Shown here: positions 57,533 to 59,972 of the stretch, piece by piece | Position numbering within the stretch: position 1 is the stretch's first letter | How the letters are laid out: each line of letters begins with the position of its first letter | NCBI RefSeq assembly: GCF_001949145.1 | Contig: NW_019091497.1 | Coordinates: forward strand, 729,428 to 789,399 | DNA length: 59,972 nt | Direction: 5' to 3' | DNA from: Acanthaster planci | Lineage: Eukaryota > Echinodermata > Asteroidea > Valvatida > Acanthasteridae | The notes under the pieces: generated by a model | Seen by the model: the letters and a program-made list of their open reading frames with translations, nothing else | Told to the model about the DNA's origin: nothing | Database searches by the model: none | Position numbers and translations under genes: made by a program

Positions 57533-59972
57533 AAATGATGAGACTTGTGCTCATCAACGTAAGTACCGGTCTATTCTGTATACAGTGCTTATGATTGATG
57601 GTTGAATTGTTTCTGTTTCTATATAACATTAAAGCAACTTAAAGTATTAAGACACCCTTGTCAATCTTTTACTTTCTAAATTATTTTCGTTCTTATGTCT
57701 GGGCTGCTGATAAAAGAGGTATGTGATACACATTGAAATATTTTAATTGTCTGTTTTTCTTTTGCTTTCAACGCGTTGGTGAATCTTTGGGATTCGTTTG
57801 TTTCAGTCTTTTAAAATTTTATTTTGTTTTAATCGGTTTTGCTTGATCAATTATTAGATGGCAATATGGCCAGCTATTGATTGGTTGGTTAGGTAACTGT
57901 TGCTTTTTAGGCTAGTTGTCCGGCCGAGACAATAATTTGCTGTTCGTACGGCATATTCAGTTATTTTCCTACTACATGTATCTTTCCTCAGTATGCTCGA
58001 CTTTATGAGTAATACATTTTAGTGGTGCAATTGCAACATGTCTGTCGAATCCAGCCTTTATTAAGCACTCGTTTGTGAGAATGTTAACAGATGCTAGAGA
58101 CTTGAGAAAGTTAGGCCTCTTCAGAATAGCATATTATAATAACAAGACTGCGGTTCGGAAAGAAGAAAAAATGGGGCAAATGCAATCGAACTGCGTGGAA
58201 AGGCTGATGTCACTGAATCCGGCCGGATAAGAAAGTTGACAATACGGAAACGGCAAAAACAATACCCCTTTACCGTGATAATGCCATATTTGTCTTGTCC
58301 GCCGTAGACCCAGAATGGCAGAATGGAAACCACTGTAGCAAGCAGCTGTAATTCTTGTAACAACTTTAATGTTTATTTTGGTACTGAGTCATTGGGTGTG
58401 TTTGTTGATTGGGTGATGGCAGAAGCTGTAAGGCCACCGTAAACGCACAGCATAATGCTGATTCCGTTTGTCAATCAAGTGATTCTGTGTTTGCTGAAAG
58501 CTATTCTTGAGTAATTTCCACACAATATCGGGTGCTTGAAATTTGGACTTTTTACATGGCCCGAATTTGTGGCACTGCAGACTATTTCTGCACTGATGAT
58601 TACAATTCTGCGTCACTCCAGCGTCCATTGGCATGGAAGGGGGGGGGAGCACGTCCCTCGCCTACAGATGTCTTTGTCCGTCCCATGGTCTCCCCCCTGT
58701 GTGAAATTGTATTGCAAAGTGAACGTGTCTTAAGTACAAGTTGCGTTTCATTTGCTGTCAGCGCCCCCTTGAATTAAAAAAAAAAGACGTGCACCCCGGT
58801 TGCCTCTCCTCATTCAAAAATTTCACCCCAGTCACGCCACCGGCGATGCCGCTGGAACTTCGTCCTTATTCTGGAAGCTTCACAATATGCCCGCATGAAG
58901 TCCGCCTTTCCAACATGCGAAACACGCTCCGACGCTTCTGGTGAAATTTTTGCACGTTGAATTTGGGCACGCAGAGACCTATACCCATCCACCAACGTTA
59001 ATTATACAGGGAGAAGGCTACGGGGGCGCTAGACAGTCTATTGAAGGCGCCCATAGAAAACAGAGCCAAATTGGAGAGAAATAGCGCCGCCTGGTGACAC
59101 TCATGAAGATTGTGGCCTTGCGTGTTTCACTGTAATTTCAAGATTATGACCATTTAGAAGAATTTTGTTTTTAATTTTCAAGTCTTGACCGTGACAAGAT
59201 TTTTGTCTATTTTGTCCTTCTTCCAATTTCCTTTTAAAAAAATGGTTATTCGAATTCCCGGCCCATGCATGTCTAAATGTAACTGTCATCTACATAGGTT
59301 TTACATTCGTGATGTATAGAAATGTCTCTATAATCGGTTCCGAAACCCTCCAACGAGGCACCTTGTCCATTTTTTGCCAAATGCAGCACGTTGTGACAAA
59401 AGTGGCTCAAATCTAATTGTATTTAATGATCCAATGATTTTGGCACCTCATATTGTAAATTACTCGTGGGATATCAAAATATCAAAAAGAACACAGTAGC
59501 GACTTTGTGAAAATCAATACCATTCCGAAAAATTCGATACTTGGAGCTAGCCGGCAGGTGATCCACGCGTCACGACAATATCAAACGCAGTGTGGAATTA
59601 AACTCGATATTCGTGGCAAAATGCAGGCCAAAATAATATTTATCCGCTAAAAAGAAGTAAAAGACAGAATTAATCCTAAAAAATTGAACAAGACTAAGGT
59701 TATCAGAAAAAAAAGCCACTGGTCTTGACATACTGTCAGCACTCGAACTTGTGTATGCCCATGAGCGAACGGAAAAAACAGAAGGGCGCCCTCTTGCGAT
59801 GGTCCGGTTCTATCCATCCTGAAAGATCAGGACAGGCAGGCGAGCACATTATATCCGCCCCCCCCCCCAAATTTCAAATATGATCCCTTTTCTCCGAAGG
59901 CCTGTGTAATAAAAGTGACAAATGATCAAGCAAAGCTATCTCTGTTAACACATTGGCTTCTTTTTCAGAGAG
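57533..59972 (+). other. Possible 5' end of a plus-strand gene leaving the window
   Basis: An ATG near 57536 opens MMRLVLIN and runs directly into a consensus donor (caac|gtaagt). At the right edge a strong acceptor (cttctttttcag) ends at 59968 with four exon bases left. The two could form one intron of about 2.4 kb in a gene mostly outside the window. This rests on splice-site appearance only. Confidence 0.2.

Larger units (their letters stand above)
54529..59972. other. Right-hand stretch without a recognised gene
   Basis: Probable mucin B promoter at its left end. Several poly-G or poly-C tracts (about 57147, 57266, 58640, 59860), one repeated block (see 57209-57330), and A+T-rich filler. 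ORFs here (up to about 116 codons) carry no motif I know. Confidence 0.4.

Noticed and set aside
1-59972. CRISPR array, prokaryotic operon, phage or plasmid features
   Set aside because: No regularly spaced repeats of that type; the genes are spliced and belong to animal families.

Overview
The window is eukaryotic, intron-rich nuclear DNA from an animal. Evidence: GT-AG introns with pyrimidine-tract acceptors, metazoan gene families (INO80C, DUSP19, a polypeptide GalNAc-transferase, SEA/EGF membrane mucins), abundant simple repeats, and small DNA transposons and SINEs. Frequent short palindromes (TACATGTA, TAGGCCTA) and the gene content suggest a marine invertebrate, perhaps a deuterostome such as an echinoderm, hemichordate or lancelet; the clade is a guess. 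All gene models below were built by hand from splice sites, reading phase and family knowledge; no search was run.

Layout. 1-2.7 kb: mostly unassigned; possible plus-strand exon remnants and a tRNA-derived SINE. 2.7-6.1 kb, minus: INO80C, five exons, 202 residues. 6.8-8.3 kb, plus: DUSP19-type phosphatase, three exons, 203 residues, head to head with INO80C. 9.8-20.1 kb, plus: a polypeptide N-acetylgalactosaminyltransferase, ten coding exons, 692 residues. 23.2-36.4 kb, minus: membrane mucin A, with signal peptide, 880-codon Thr/Ser/Pro repeat exon, EGF-like domains, SEA, EGF-like, transmembrane segment and tail. 41.5-54.5 kb, minus: membrane mucin B, same plan and same exon phases, but an unrelated 39-residue tandem repeat. 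54.5-60 kb: no gene recognised, though a splice acceptor sits at the right edge.

How the genes fit together. The GALNT is a Golgi enzyme that starts mucin-type O-glycosylation on Ser/Thr; the two tandem mucins beside it are ideal substrates by composition. Enzyme and mucins converge tail to tail. The physical link is seen; a functional link is inference. INO80C (nuclear chromatin remodelling) and DUSP19 (cytosolic JNK-pathway phosphatase) are housekeeping-type neighbours. The mucin A 5' region holds N bases, a repeated partial mucin exon and foldback repeats, so its repeat number and upstream structure are unreliable in this assembly.
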